Part shown: one piece after another, positions 54,456 to 63,375 of the stretch
Layout of the letters: each line of letters begins with the position of its first letter
How positions within the stretch are numbered: position 1 is the stretch's first letter
Source: Lutibacter agarilyticus
GTDB lineage: Bacteria > Bacteroidota > Bacteroidia > Flavobacteriales > Flavobacteriaceae
Direction of reading: 5' to 3'
DNA length: 64,000 nt
NCBI RefSeq assembly: GCF_900188235.1
Contig: NZ_FZNT01000001.1
Location: 558,001-622,000 of the forward strand
Translations under genes and position numbers: made by a program
Notes under the pieces: generated by a model
What the model was told of the DNA's origin: nothing
Databases searched by the model: none
The model's input: only the letters and a program-made list of their open reading frames with translations

Positions 54456-54953
54456 ATGGAAATATACGAAATTCAAATCATTGAAACGATTATTGTTATT
54501 GTTGTCTTTTTAATTTTAAAATTGATAGCTAAACGTATCATTGGTAAAGTTGGGGCTCGATTTAAATATCAATCAGGACGCATAAAAATCACAAATAAGA
54601 TTGTGGTTGTTTTGTTGGTAATGCTACTCACCACTATTTTAATGCTTATTTGGGGTGTTAATCAGTCTGAGTTGTTTATGTTTCTTTCATCGGTATTAAC
54701 AATTTTGGGAGTTGCATTTTTTGCACAATGGTCTATTATTTCAAATATTACTTCAACATTAATTATTTTTTTTAATCACCCTATTAAAATAGGAGATTCA
54801 TTAACAATAATGGATAAAGAGTATCCTATTGAAGGAAGGTTAAGTGATATTGGTATTTTCTTTATTATCATAAAAACAAAAGACAACAAAAAAATAACCA
54901 TTCCAAGCAATGTTTTTATGCAGAAAATGGTTAAAAAAGAAGATGTAGATTAA
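54456..54953 (+). CDS. Small MscS-family mechanosensitive channel protein
   Basis: 165 residues: three membrane segments (about 8-25, 48-68, 72-98), of which the last has the pore-helix pattern of MscS (LTILGVAFFAQWSIISNITST), then the start of the beta domain (FFNHPIKIGDSLTI) and a short end. MscS itself has 286 residues, so the C-terminal cytoplasmic vestibule is absent. It may be a reduced channel, or a subunit. There is no sign of a frameshift. Confidence 0.8.
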   Translation: MEIYEIQIIETIIVIVVFLILKLIAKRIIGKVGARFKYQSGRIKITNKIVVVLLVMLLTTILMLIWGVNQSELFMFLSSVLTILGVAFFAQWSIISNITSTLIIFFNHPIKIGDSLTIMDKEYPIEGRLSDIGIFFIIIKTKDNKKITIPSNVFMQKMVKKEDVD

Positions 54954-54985
54954 ACTAACTTTCTTTTTGTATTAATAACTTTAAC

Positions 54986-56452
54986 TTAATCTAAATTAGG
55001 AAGGTTAAAATTAGTTAAAACACTTGGTAATTTCATAACTGCTTCAATAGCTTCAGAAGTTCTTGGAGCCATTTCTGATAAATTTACAGGACCATTTTTT
55101 GTGACTAAAATATCATCTTCAATTCTAACAGCTATTCCCCACCATTTTTCATCACAATCACTTCCTTTTGGTATATATATTCCTGGTTCCATAGTAACAA
55201 CCATATTTTCCTCGAATTTTTGATAATTCCCAGGATCGTGAACATCTAAACCAATATGGTGAGAAGTTCCGTGCGGAAAATACGTATGTGTTGCTTTGGC
55301 ACTTTTAATAATTCCTAATTTATACAAGCCTTCATTAATAATTTTAATAGCAACTTTATTTGGCTCTCGCATTGAGGTTCCAATGGTGTATTTTTGAATA
55401 CCTGCTTCTTGTGCTTTGTATACCAAATCGTAAATTAATTTTTGTTCAGTTGTGAACTTACCATTTGCAGGAATTGTTCTGGTAACATCAGCTGTATAAC
55501 CTCTATATTCAGCCCCTAAATCCATCAATACCAATTCACCATTTCCAACTACTGTTTTATTATTTTCAATATAATGCAAAATACAGCCATTCCCTCCTGC
55601 TCCAACTATTGAAGGATACCCTTCATATTCAGCACCATATTTTTTATATACAAATTCGTGCACACCTTGCACTTCGGCTTCAGACATTTCAGAGTGCATT
55701 GCTTTCATAATTTCTAACTGTCCAACGGCTGAAATTTCTACAGCCTTTTTTATTAACACCAGTTCATCCTTTGTTTTAACTTCGCGCAGCGTAGCCATTA
55801 TAGTACGAAGTTTTTTAGTGTCAATTCGCTTTGTTTTTTCTTCCTGAATTTTATCAGTAGTTGGTGAACTTAAAGAATTTAAATCGTATGATATTTTTTC
55901 TTTGAACGTTTTAATAAGATCAAATAAATCGGCTTTATCACGTGGATTGTCACGAACATCATTATGAAATTCTTCAAACAAAATTTTATCAAACTTAGAA
56001 AAATCAATATCAAAACTACTAAATTCACTTCCGTTATAAGCAAGTCTAAACCCTAATTCATCTTGAGCACCTAAAGTTCCCATTCGCTTGCCATTCCACA
56101 TTTCAGCAAATTCATTACGTTCTTGTACAAAAATCAATTCATTGTATGTTGTATTTCCGCTAGTTTGTTCTTCTTTAAAAATTAATACCAACGCATTTGG
56201 CTCTCTATACCCAGTTAAATAATAAAAATTAGGATCTTGATGGTACACATAATCTACATCATTTGCTCTATTTCTAACAGGATTTGCAAAATATACAGCG
56301 ACACTATTTTCTGGTAAAAGCTCCCGAAGCGCTTCCCTTCTATTTTCATGAAATTCTCTAGATAAAAAATCTTGTGGTATTTCATGATTTTGAGAATAAC
56401 TAGTTGTGATGCTAAGAAATAAGATTAAGAAGAAATAAAAATAAGATTTCAT
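54986..56452 (-). CDS. Exported M24 family Xaa-Pro aminopeptidase
   Basis: 488 residues with a signal peptide (ends TTSYSQ). N-terminal aminopeptidase-P domain (about 25-200, FYYLTGYREPNALVLIF) and the M24 pita-bread core. Two-metal site: Asp in LMDLGAEYRG and TADVTRTIP, His in FPHGTSHHIGLDVHD, Glu in TMEPGIYIP and AVRIEDD. Cuts N-terminal residues before proline, here in the periplasm. Confidence 0.92.
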   Translation of the reverse strand: MKSYFYFFLILFLSITTSYSQNHEIPQDFLSREFHENRREALRELLPENSVAVYFANPVRNRANDVDYVYHQDPNFYYLTGYREPNALVLIFKEEQTSGNTTYNELIFVQERNEFAEMWNGKRMGTLGAQDELGFRLAYNGSEFSSFDIDFSKFDKILFEEFHNDVRDNPRDKADLFDLIKTFKEKISYDLNSLSSPTTDKIQEEKTKRIDTKKLRTIMATLREVKTKDELVLIKKAVEISAVGQLEIMKAMHSEMSEAEVQGVHEFVYKKYGAEYEGYPSIVGAGGNGCILHYIENNKTVVGNGELVLMDLGAEYRGYTADVTRTIPANGKFTTEQKLIYDLVYKAQEAGIQKYTIGTSMREPNKVAIKIINEGLYKLGIIKSAKATHTYFPHGTSHHIGLDVHDPGNYQKFEENMVVTMEPGIYIPKGSDCDEKWWGIAVRIEDDILVTKNGPVNLSEMAPRTSEAIEAVMKLPSVLTNFNLPNLD

Positions 56453-56481
56453 ATTTTTAAGAAAAAAGCGTTAAATTTTGT

Positions 56482-56489
56482 CAAATATA
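56482..56489 (-). promoter_or_regulatory. -10 element for the M24 peptidase gene
   Basis: Reads TATATTTG on the minus strand, exact match 29 bases before the ATG. Confidence 0.45.
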
Positions 56490-56633
56490 AGCAAAAGATA
56501 GTTTTTGCTTAATAAGCATTAAAATATTTACAATAATAGATCACCAATGCTGTAAATATGATGTTTTTATGATAAATTAATATCACAGCTATTCTGTATA
56601 ATTTGTTAATTTAGCGCAACAAAATAACTATTA

Positions 56634-57716
56634 ATGAAGAATACAGCTTTAACTCACATTCACGAACAATTAGGAGCAAAAATGGTTCCATTTGCAGGTT
56701 ACAATATGCCTGTACAATATGAAGGTATTAATATTGAACACGAAACTGTTAGAAACGGTGTTGGTGTTTTTGATGTTTCTCATATGGGAGAGTTTTTAAT
56801 TGAGGGTGAAAAAGCCTTAGAATTGATACAAAAAGTAACTTCTAACGACGCTAGTAAATTAGCAATTGGCGATGCGCAATACAGTTGCTTACCTAATAAA
56901 ACTGGCGGAATTGTAGATGATTTAATTGTATATAGAGTTAAAGAATTTACCTATTTATTAGTAGTAAATGCTTCTAATATTGAAAAAGATTGGAGTTGGA
57001 TTGCTGAAAATAATACGATGAATGCTGAAATGAAAAATATTTCAGAAGGCTATTCATTATTGGCTATTCAAGGACCTAAAGCGGTTGAAGCCATGCAAAC
57101 TTTAACTTCGGAAGATTTATCGGCTATAAAATTTTATACATTTAAAGTAGGTGATTTTGCAGGTATTGAAAATGTAATAATTTCAGCAACAGGTTATACA
57201 GGCTCTGGCGGATTTGAAATTTATTGTAAAAATAGTGAAGTTGAGCAAGTTTGGAATAAGGTTTTTGAAGCTGGAAAATCGTTCGGAATTAAACCTATTG
57301 GATTGGCTGCACGTGATACCTTACGTTTAGAAATGGGTTATTGTTTATACGGAAATGATATTAATGACACTACTTCTCCTTTGGAAGCTGGTTTAGGTTG
57401 GATTACAAAATTCACAAAAGATTTTACCAATTCAGAAGCGTTAAAGCAACAAAAAGAAACAGGTGTAACAAAAAAACTTGTAGCTTTTGAATTAACTGAA
57501 AAAGGAATTCCTCGTCAGCATTATACAATTGTTGACGCTGAAGGTGCTACTATTGGTGAAGTTACATCAGGAACTATGAGTCCTTCATTAAAAAAAGGGA
57601 TTGGTTTAGGATATGTTAAAACAGCTTTTTCGAAACGCGATACCGAAATTTTTATACAAGTTCGTAAAAAAGCAATTCCAGCAAAAATAGTTAGATTGCC
57701 TTTTTACAAAGGGTAA
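56634..57716 (+). CDS. gcvT: Glycine cleavage system T protein (aminomethyltransferase)
   Basis: 360 residues, normal length. Transfers the methylene group from the aminomethyl-lipoyl H protein to tetrahydrofolate. Conserved blocks: [67 protein letters not shown] and [21 protein letters not shown]. No other gcv genes in the window. Confidence 0.95.
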   Translation: MKNTALTHIHEQLGAKMVPFAGYNMPVQYEGINIEHETVRNGVGVFDVSHMGEFLIEGEKALELIQKVTSNDASKLAIGDAQYSCLPNKTGGIVDDLIVYRVKEFTYLLVVNASNIEKDWSWIAENNTMNAEMKNISEGYSLLAIQGPKAVEAMQTLTSEDLSAIKFYTFKVGDFAGIENVIISATGYTGSGGFEIYCKNSEVEQVWNKVFEAGKSFGIKPIGLAARDTLRLEMGYCLYGNDINDTTSPLEAGLGWITKFTKDFTNSEALKQQKETGVTKKLVAFELTEKGIPRQHYTIVDAEGATIGEVTSGTMSPSLKKGIGLGYVKTAFSKRDTEIFIQVRKKAIPAKIVRLPFYKG

Positions 57717-57731
57717 ATAAAAATAGACAAT

Positions 57732-57843
57732 AAAAAGGCTTTCTAGAGAGAATTGAAATCGTCACTGTGAACTCATTCGAAGAATTCATTGAGAATCTTA
57801 AAATCATAGATTAATGAACATTCAACTTTTCAGAAAGCCTTTT
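57732..57843. repeat. Inverted repeat between gcvT and the acyltransferase gene
   Basis: AAAAGGCTTTCT (57733-57744) is repeated inverted at 57832-57843 (AGAAAGCCTTTT), 12 perfect pairs around an 87-base loop that contains TTCGAAGAATTC-like short palindromes. It may end transcription from both sides or be a small palindromic element. Confidence 0.45.
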
Positions 57844-58389
57844 CTATAAATTAAAACCCTCAGGAATTTTACCTTTCACACCACGATAAAAATTATAAAT
57901 AAAATTCATGTCTTTTTCCATATCATTTGTTAAATAATAAGGTTCAGAAATTTCAACTTGTTTCTTGCCAAAATCAAATGTCATCATTACAATTGGCACA
58001 TTTGCTCCTTTTGCAATATGATAAAATCCTGTTTTCCATACATCTACCCTTTTTCTTGTTCCTTCAGGTGACAATGCTAAAATAAATTGCTCTCGACTGT
58101 TAAAAAGTTCTACAATAGCATCTACTCTATTGGCACTTTTACTTCTGTCAACAGGAGTTCCGCCTAAAGCTCTAAATATAAAACCAAACGGGGGGGTAAA
58201 TAAAGAAGCTTTTCCTATAAAATTAGCAGGAACTTTTTGCGTTAGCTTTATTGCTAATCCTAAAAAAAAATCTTGCCAATGCGTATGTGGCGCACCAATT
58301 ATAATGTACTTTTTAATAGTTGTTGGGCATAAACCAATGGTTTTCCAACCAAATAACTTATGAAAAATAAAACTTGTAATTGATTTCAT
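57844..58389 (-). CDS. PlsC-type 1-acylglycerol-3-phosphate acyltransferase
   Basis: 181 residues, shorter than PlsC (about 240) and without an N-terminal membrane helix. Catalytic HxxxxD in APHTHWQDFF, the phosphate-binding GGTPVDRS and the FALSPEGTRKR-type block (LSPEGTRKR). It transfers a fatty acyl group to a lysophospholipid or related lipid at the membrane face. Single gene. Confidence 0.87.
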   Translation of the reverse strand: MKSITSFIFHKLFGWKTIGLCPTTIKKYIIIGAPHTHWQDFFLGLAIKLTQKVPANFIGKASLFTPPFGFIFRALGGTPVDRSKSANRVDAIVELFNSREQFILALSPEGTRKRVDVWKTGFYHIAKGANVPIVMMTFDFGKKQVEISEPYYLTNDMEKDMNFIYNFYRGVKGKIPEGFNL

Positions 58390-58438
58390 ATAAGTGTTAA
58401 TAACTCAACTTTTAAAGTTTATTAGTTGGTTATGGAAG

Positions 58439-58446
58439 CAAAGATA
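58439..58446 (-). promoter_or_regulatory. -10 element for the acyltransferase gene
   Basis: Reads TATCTTTG on the minus strand, exact match 49 bases before the ATG at 58389. Confidence 0.4.
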
Positions 58447-58465
58447 AAAACAATAAATAATAAAC

Positions 58466-59221
58466 CTAACTTTGTTCTGGTTCTTCCGTAGTGGATAATG
58501 TATTGTCTTCGAGAGACTCTAACTTAAATTTCATTTTATCAGTAAAAAACTCAATTGGTAAATATTGCTCACTAAATTTTTTTTGAATAGGATTAAACCA
58601 TTTTACCTTTAAAAGGTTTTTAGAAACCTGTCTTTTTAATTTGCCCCCCTCATAATACATGTCTTTTTCATCATTTTTCTTTAAGCCACACATTACAAAA
58701 TCAGGAGAAGCATAATTTACAACATATTGAATAGTTGATTTTATGTTATCCTTTTCTATTACTCCTTTTTTTTCTGTTATTTTTTTAGATGAACGCTTCT
58801 TATAAATTTCTATTTTTTTTGTTATAAACCTAACTATTCCTCCAAATTTGTATACTAATGGGTTTTGAAAATAACTTTGTATCTCTTTAATTATTGTATC
58901 AGTATCATCTCTCAAATCACCAATATCCGATATTCTCTCAATTTTTAATTTTTTATATGATCTTAAAAAACTTTCATAAATTGTGTTTTCAGTAAATTGA
59001 CTTTTATCATCATCAAAATAAACACACACATATTTTACATTGTCAGATATTTTTTCCCCTGATTCTTCATCATGAGTTCTTTTTTTATTATTTTCAATAA
59101 AAACTTCTTTCACCATCATTACAGGAGGTACATACTTACTATCTCCTTGTATTCTGAAATCATTAAATAACGGGTGAGTTTTAAAAGTAACAATACTTCC
59201 TACAACATATTTATTTTTCAT
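58466..59221 (-). CDS. Protein with two similar SH3-like halves, next to the reverse transcriptase
   Basis: 251 residues, no signal peptide, charged. Two halves show the same order: VGSIVTFKTHP, then PPVMMVKEVFIE, then VKYVCVYFDDDKSQFTENTIYESFL; and GGIVRFITKK, then SPDFVMCGLKKND, then LLKVKWFNPIQKKFSEQYLPIEFF. Each resembles the pattern of small YodC/DUF2158-type beta barrels (G-x-V-x-hydrophobic-K ... P-x-M-x-V ... C/V-x-W/Y-F-D). So it is probably a tandem of SH3-like barrels that binds nucleic acid or protein. It is divergent from the reverse transcriptase with a 472-base shared gap. I do not know its function, and the family assignment is tentative. Confidence 0.6.
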   Translation of the reverse strand: MKNKYVVGSIVTFKTHPLFNDFRIQGDSKYVPPVMMVKEVFIENNKKRTHDEESGEKISDNVKYVCVYFDDDKSQFTENTIYESFLRSYKKLKIERISDIGDLRDDTDTIIKEIQSYFQNPLVYKFGGIVRFITKKIEIYKKRSSKKITEKKGVIEKDNIKSTIQYVVNYASPDFVMCGLKKNDEKDMYYEGGKLKRQVSKNLLKVKWFNPIQKKFSEQYLPIEFFTDKMKFKLESLEDNTLSTTEEPEQS

Positions 59222-59339
59222 ATTAATTTTTTCTTTAAAATTAATTAAAAATCTTAAATTTACAATATAAAGTAAGAAAGTTCTTTAGTTAAAGGAAATA
59301 AAACATTTATTGAACTGTTGTATTGATTTTTTCAATCAC

Positions 59340-59640
59340 TTAATCCAACCTTTTATTTTTAAAAGGGTTAATAAATATGGAGATTAAGAATTTTGTAAAT
59401 TTCTTCAATTAAACAAATATTAAACGTTAAATAATTGTTAATTATCAGAAATGTAAGTATATCTTCTAAGAGTTGAACCAACTCCTGGGATGCATCCCAA
59501 GGGTTGCAGACTATCAGTATGGCTTCTATAGCTTTCAGTAATATATTTATCATCTTTTGTTTATTTAATTTAGACAAAGATATGTACTAAGTCAGCGTGA
59601 GTCGAGAATTCGGCTAATGGTTCAATCTTCAAAAGATGTA
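59340..59640 (+). ncRNA. Candidate structured non-coding RNA upstream of the reverse transcriptase
   Basis: No convincing gene fits the 472 bases before the reverse transcriptase, but the stretch holds dense hairpins in an otherwise plain AT-rich setting: AACCTTTT/AAAAGGGTT (59347-59369, one bulge), GAGTTG-AAC-CAACTC (59470-59484), the perfect palindrome TGGGATGCATCCCA (59486-59499) directly beside it, and ATCTT-CAA-AAGAT (59633-59645). Several known defence reverse transcriptases copy a non-coding RNA encoded directly upstream. Limits and strand are guesses; no RNA data were available. Confidence 0.4.
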
Positions 59641-59693
59641 GGTTTTATTTCATTATAAATACGTGCGAGAACTTTTCTTACTTTTTAATAGCT

Positions 59694-61202
59694 ATGAGAA
59701 AAGAAAAAGATTGGTTTAAAGATCGGGGTTACCCTCATTTTTCTAACAAAACACCATTGTCAGTTAGAAAAAATATACAGCGTTATGTTTTAAATCCTCA
59801 AAAGGTTTCTAAACATTCTTTTTTGCCGCTTATTTATAAAGAAATAAAGCAAAGAAGGTATAAAGTATCTAGTTTTAATGGAGAAATTAAACGCTCGCAT
59901 AAAAAGGTTGAAAATGGTAAAATAGTTTCAAATTCTAAAATCAGAAAAATACTATATGCTTCACATCTAGATGCTCATGTATATTCATTTTATGCGCAAC
60001 AAATAATAGCTCCCAAATATGAAAAATACTTAGCTAAAAATATTGTTTTATCTAATTCAATAACCGCTTATAGGAAACTAGAAACAGATGATAAAGTTAA
60101 GTTCAAAAATAATGTACATTTTGCTAAAGATGTTTTTGATGAGATTAAGAAAAGGAAAAATTGTGTAACATTAGTTTTAGATATAGAAAACTTCTTCCCT
60201 ACTCTTAATCATAAGAAATTAAAATTAGCTTGGGCAAAACTGCTAGGAACTAAAACATTACCAAAAGACCATTACAACCTTTTTAAAGCAATTACTAGGT
60301 TTTCATATGTTAAACTGAAAGATTTAAAAACCAAGAAAGGCCATTTTGATGAAAAAGAGCTATCAAGATTAAAGAAACTTGGTAAACATACTTTTTTTGA
60401 AAACATTAAAGATTTAATTGATTCCGAAATAATTATTCATAAAAATCAAGTTAAAAAAGATGGAAAATTAATTGGAATTCCACAAGGGTTACCTATTAGT
60501 GCTTTATTAGCTAATATTTATATGCTTTCTTTTGATGAAGCTATAATTGAAAGGTTAACTTTAAAACATAATGTATTTTACAGAAGGTATTCTGATGATA
60601 TTGTTGTTATATGTGGTAAAGATCAAATTTCTATGATAGAAAAGACTGTTGAAGAGGAAATTGATAAAATTGATTTAGTTATATCTCTTGAAAAAACTGA
60701 AAAGACATTGTTTAAATTAAATAATGGAAGATTACAATGTTATAAACTTGAAAACGAAAGAATTGTAGAAAACATTCCTTTGAATTATCTTGGTTTTGAA
60801 TTTTACGGCTACCAAACTTTAATAAAATCTAAAAATTTGGCTAAGTTTTACAGAGAAATGAAACACACTGTAAAACGTAAATATAAACGTGTTGAACATA
60901 TTAAAGAAAAACATTTATTAGATGAAGCACCTTTGTTTAAACGTAAGTTGTATAGGCTTTACAGCTTTAAAGGTGTTGATTCCAGATTTTTGCCATCTAA
61001 AAGAACAGAATTTATAGAGGGAAAAGCAGTTACAACTCCTTTCGAAAGAAAATTTAGAGGTAACTACTTGCGCTATGCTTATAGAGCTGCAGATGACCTT
61101 AATGCTCCAGAAATCAAAAGGCAATTAAAAAATCATTGGAAAATACTTCAAAAAACAATATCAAAATATGAATTTTCTAATTCAAAAAAAGAAACTGAAT
61201 AA
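59694..61202 (+). CDS. Free-standing reverse transcriptase (UG/DRT defence type)
   Basis: 502 residues. Palm motifs: A with D163 (LVLDIENFFPTL), B (IGIPQGLPISALLANIYM), C with Y299-S-D-D302 (YRRYSDDIVVIC), D (ISLEKTEKTLF) and E (LNYLGFEFYG). The catalytic aspartates are all present. A basic N-terminal part of about 110 residues precedes, with a helical extension of about 130 residues after motif E. It has no maturase, endonuclease, Cas1 or integrase domain and no group II intron ends around it, so it is not an intron RT; nor is a retron msr-msd evident. It belongs with the unknown-group (UG) RTs, several of which (DRT systems) protect against phages. The exact group cannot be told by eye. Confidence 0.87.
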   Translation: MRKEKDWFKDRGYPHFSNKTPLSVRKNIQRYVLNPQKVSKHSFLPLIYKEIKQRRYKVSSFNGEIKRSHKKVENGKIVSNSKIRKILYASHLDAHVYSFYAQQIIAPKYEKYLAKNIVLSNSITAYRKLETDDKVKFKNNVHFAKDVFDEIKKRKNCVTLVLDIENFFPTLNHKKLKLAWAKLLGTKTLPKDHYNLFKAITRFSYVKLKDLKTKKGHFDEKELSRLKKLGKHTFFENIKDLIDSEIIIHKNQVKKDGKLIGIPQGLPISALLANIYMLSFDEAIIERLTLKHNVFYRRYSDDIVVICGKDQISMIEKTVEEEIDKIDLVISLEKTEKTLFKLNNGRLQCYKLENERIVENIPLNYLGFEFYGYQTLIKSKNLAKFYREMKHTVKRKYKRVEHIKEKHLLDEAPLFKRKLYRLYSFKGVDSRFLPSKRTEFIEGKAVTTPFERKFRGNYLRYAYRAADDLNAPEIKRQLKNHWKILQKTISKYEFSNSKKETE

Positions 61203-61250
61203 AATATTTATAAGCATATTTTATTACTTTTACAATATACTTTATAAGAT

Positions 61251-62573
61251 ATGAATGAATATATAATTTTTGTGGTATTAGTATTGGTTTTTGCTGCTAT
61301 TGGCTTTATTATTGGGAAACTTCTCACTAAAAACAACTTAGAAAAAGTAACTTCAGAACTAGAAATTAAAAATAAACTATTACTTGAAGAAAAGGTACTT
61401 AACAGTGACACAATCAATTTATTAAATGAAGAAAAAAGCAACTTAAATGCACAGAAACATGAAATTGATTTAAAGTATACACAAAAGGTGTCAGAGCTGA
61501 AAAACTTAGAAGAAAAACTACTTGAAAATAAAAATGAAGTATCTAAATTACAAGAAAAATTCACCAAAGATTTTGAATTATTGGCTAGTAAAATTTTAGA
61601 AGATAAGTCCGCTAAATTCACTGAGCAAAATCAAGAAAATATAAAAAGAATTCTAAATCCTTTACAGGAAAGAATTCAAACTTTTGAAAAAAAGGTAGAA
61701 GATACGCATAAAGAAAGTATTGATTATCATGCTGCTTTACGTCAACAAATTGTTGGTTTAAAAGATTTAAACCTTCAAATGAGTAAAGAAACCCTTAATT
61801 TAACCAAAGCTTTAAAAGGAGATAGTAAAGCGCAAGGAAACTGGGGCGAATTGGTCTTAGAACGTGTTTTAGAAAAATCAGGCTTAGAAAAAAATAGTGA
61901 ATATTTTGTACAGCAAAGCTTTGTAAATGATGAAAATAAGCGAATTATGCCCGATGTTGTTATTCATTTACCAGACGATAAAAAAATGATTATCGATTCA
62001 AAAGTATCGTTAACAGCTTACGAACAATATGTAAATGCCGATACAGAAGAAGAAAAATCAGTATTTTTAAAAGAACACGTAAATTCATTAAAAAGACATA
62101 TTGAACAGTTAAGTGAAAAAAAATATGAAACTATTTACGAAATAGATTCACCCGATTTTGTATTGCTATTTATACCTATTGAACCAGCATTTGCTATTGC
62201 TTTAAATAGTGATAACCAACTGTATAACAAAGCTTTTGAAAAAAATATTGTAATTGTTACACCAACCACGCTTTTAGCAACATTGCGTACTATTGATAGT
62301 ATGTGGAATAATGAAAAGCAACAGCGAAATGCTATTGATATTGCAATTCATGCAGGACGATTGTATGATCAGTTTGTAAACTTAACCAACGATTTAATTA
62401 AAGTTGGAAATCAACTAAAAACAGTCCAAGGTTCTTATGATGTTTCTATGAAAAAATTAACAGGTACAGGAAATCTTATTAAAAAAGTTGAGAAGATTAA
62501 AAAATTAGGGGCAAAAGGTACTAAGAACTTTAATGATCGACTGTTAGAGAGAGCTTTAGAAGATGAAGATTAA
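61251..62573 (+). CDS. rmuC: RmuC family DNA recombination protein
   Basis: 440 residues: one N-terminal membrane segment (IIFVVLVLVFAAIGFIIGKLL), a coiled coil (about 25-170) and the RmuC nuclease-like core with QGNWGELVLERVLEKSGL, MPDVVIHLPDDKKMIIDSKVSL and FIPIEPAFAIAL. RmuC limits inversions between short repeats; its core is related to PD-(D/E)XK nucleases (D..DSK seen here). Conserved core gene that marks the right border of the reverse transcriptase island. Confidence 0.92.
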   Translation: MNEYIIFVVLVLVFAAIGFIIGKLLTKNNLEKVTSELEIKNKLLLEEKVLNSDTINLLNEEKSNLNAQKHEIDLKYTQKVSELKNLEEKLLENKNEVSKLQEKFTKDFELLASKILEDKSAKFTEQNQENIKRILNPLQERIQTFEKKVEDTHKESIDYHAALRQQIVGLKDLNLQMSKETLNLTKALKGDSKAQGNWGELVLERVLEKSGLEKNSEYFVQQSFVNDENKRIMPDVVIHLPDDKKMIIDSKVSLTAYEQYVNADTEEEKSVFLKEHVNSLKRHIEQLSEKKYETIYEIDSPDFVLLFIPIEPAFAIALNSDNQLYNKAFEKNIVIVTPTTLLATLRTIDSMWNNEKQQRNAIDIAIHAGRLYDQFVNLTNDLIKVGNQLKTVQGSYDVSMKKLTGTGNLIKKVEKIKKLGAKGTKNFNDRLLERALEDED

Positions 62574-62574
62574 A

Positions 62575-62613
62575 AAAAAAGCTCTAAATTAAATTTTAAT
62601 TTAGAGCTTTTTT
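62575..62613. terminator. Bidirectional terminator between rmuC and the DUF4136 gene
   Basis: AAAAAAGCTCTAAATT (62575-62590) and AATTTAGAGCTTTTTT (62598-62613), 16 perfect pairs with T runs on both strands. Confidence 0.85.
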
Positions 62614-62627
62614 AGGGCTTTATGGTA

Positions 62628-63212
62628 TTATTTTATCGGTGAAACAGGGTATTTCTTAAATAATTTTCTAATTCCTTTTGGAATTGTTTTAGCTCTTTTA
62701 TTTGCATTTGTGTTAATTGTTTTTATAGAAACACCTTGCCAAACTAACTTTTTTGAACTTGTATCATATATATCAATTACAAAAGTTCCAACTTGATAAT
62801 CGTTTTCACTATATGTTGTTGTTGCATAACCCATGCCCCAACCCCATCCAGGTCTGTAATACCCTCTTCCGTAACCGTAACCCATTCCCATGCCTCCGTT
62901 AAAGTTAGTATAAGCAGTAGTACTTGTTTTATTATCTATCACAAAAAAAAGTGTCACTATTACATCTGCATCAGATGCTTTGTAAGTCATGCCTCTACTA
63001 GCAAATTCAGCCTGTAAAGATTCTTTTATACGTTTTTTATCAATATCATTAATTATTTTACCGCTATCATCTTGCCAACCACCAAAACTATATGTTTTAT
63101 ATGTAGTAAAATCAGCTTCTTTATCGTAATCGGAAGATACTTGTGCTACTACTGGCTCAAATAAAAAAATTGAAAATATAATTACAATAAAACTTTTAAA
63201 TACATTTTTCAT
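62628..63212 (-). CDS. DUF4136 periplasmic/outer-membrane protein
   Basis: 194 residues with a signal peptide (ends PVVAQ). The DUF4136 pattern is clear: DYDKEADFTTYKTYSFGGW, ASDADVIVTLFFVIDNKT, a Gly/Tyr-rich loop (GMGMGYGYGRGYYRPGWGWG) and GTFVIDIYDTSSKKLVWQG, then a KYP motif at the end. Envelope protein of unknown role. Its strong -10 lies 26 bases upstream. Confidence 0.88.
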   Translation of the reverse strand: MKNVFKSFIVIIFSIFLFEPVVAQVSSDYDKEADFTTYKTYSFGGWQDDSGKIINDIDKKRIKESLQAEFASRGMTYKASDADVIVTLFFVIDNKTSTTAYTNFNGGMGMGYGYGRGYYRPGWGWGMGYATTTYSENDYQVGTFVIDIYDTSSKKLVWQGVSIKTINTNANKRAKTIPKGIRKLFKKYPVSPIK

Positions 63213-63237
63213 TTGATGTTATTTTAAATTATCCTAA

Positions 63238-63245
63238 CAAATTTA
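63238..63245 (-). promoter_or_regulatory. -10 element for the DUF4136 gene
   Basis: Reads TAAATTTG on the minus strand, exact match 25 bases before the ATG at 63212. Confidence 0.45.
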
Positions 63246-63335
63246 TAGGAAGAAATTTAAAAATATCTTAAAAATTTGTGAAAAATAAGAATTTTCAATA
63301 GAAAATAAATGAAGTATAGCTTAATAAATTATAAA

Positions 63336-63369
63336 AAAGCCCATTTCATTTTTTTTTGAAATGGGCTTT
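63336..63369 (-). terminator. Terminator after the sigma factor operon
   Basis: AAAGCCCATTTCA (63336-63348) and TGAAATGGGCTTT (63357-63369), 13 perfect pairs with an eight-base T loop; T-rich on the minus strand beyond the stem. Confidence 0.8.
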
Positions 63370-63375
63370 AGAACA

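Noticed and set aside
59368..59577. Minus-strand frame of 69 codons in the gap before the reverse transcriptase.
   Set aside because: Begins with TTG, has low-complexity hydrophobic content and no promoter. A frame of this length can arise by chance here, and it overlaps the hairpin region better explained as RNA. It should be kept in mind if the RNA is shown to be copied into DNA.
59580..59640. GGTTCAATCTTC as the T-loop of a tRNA or att site.
   Set aside because: No cloverleaf can be drawn around it and no flanking duplicate was found near the other border of the island.
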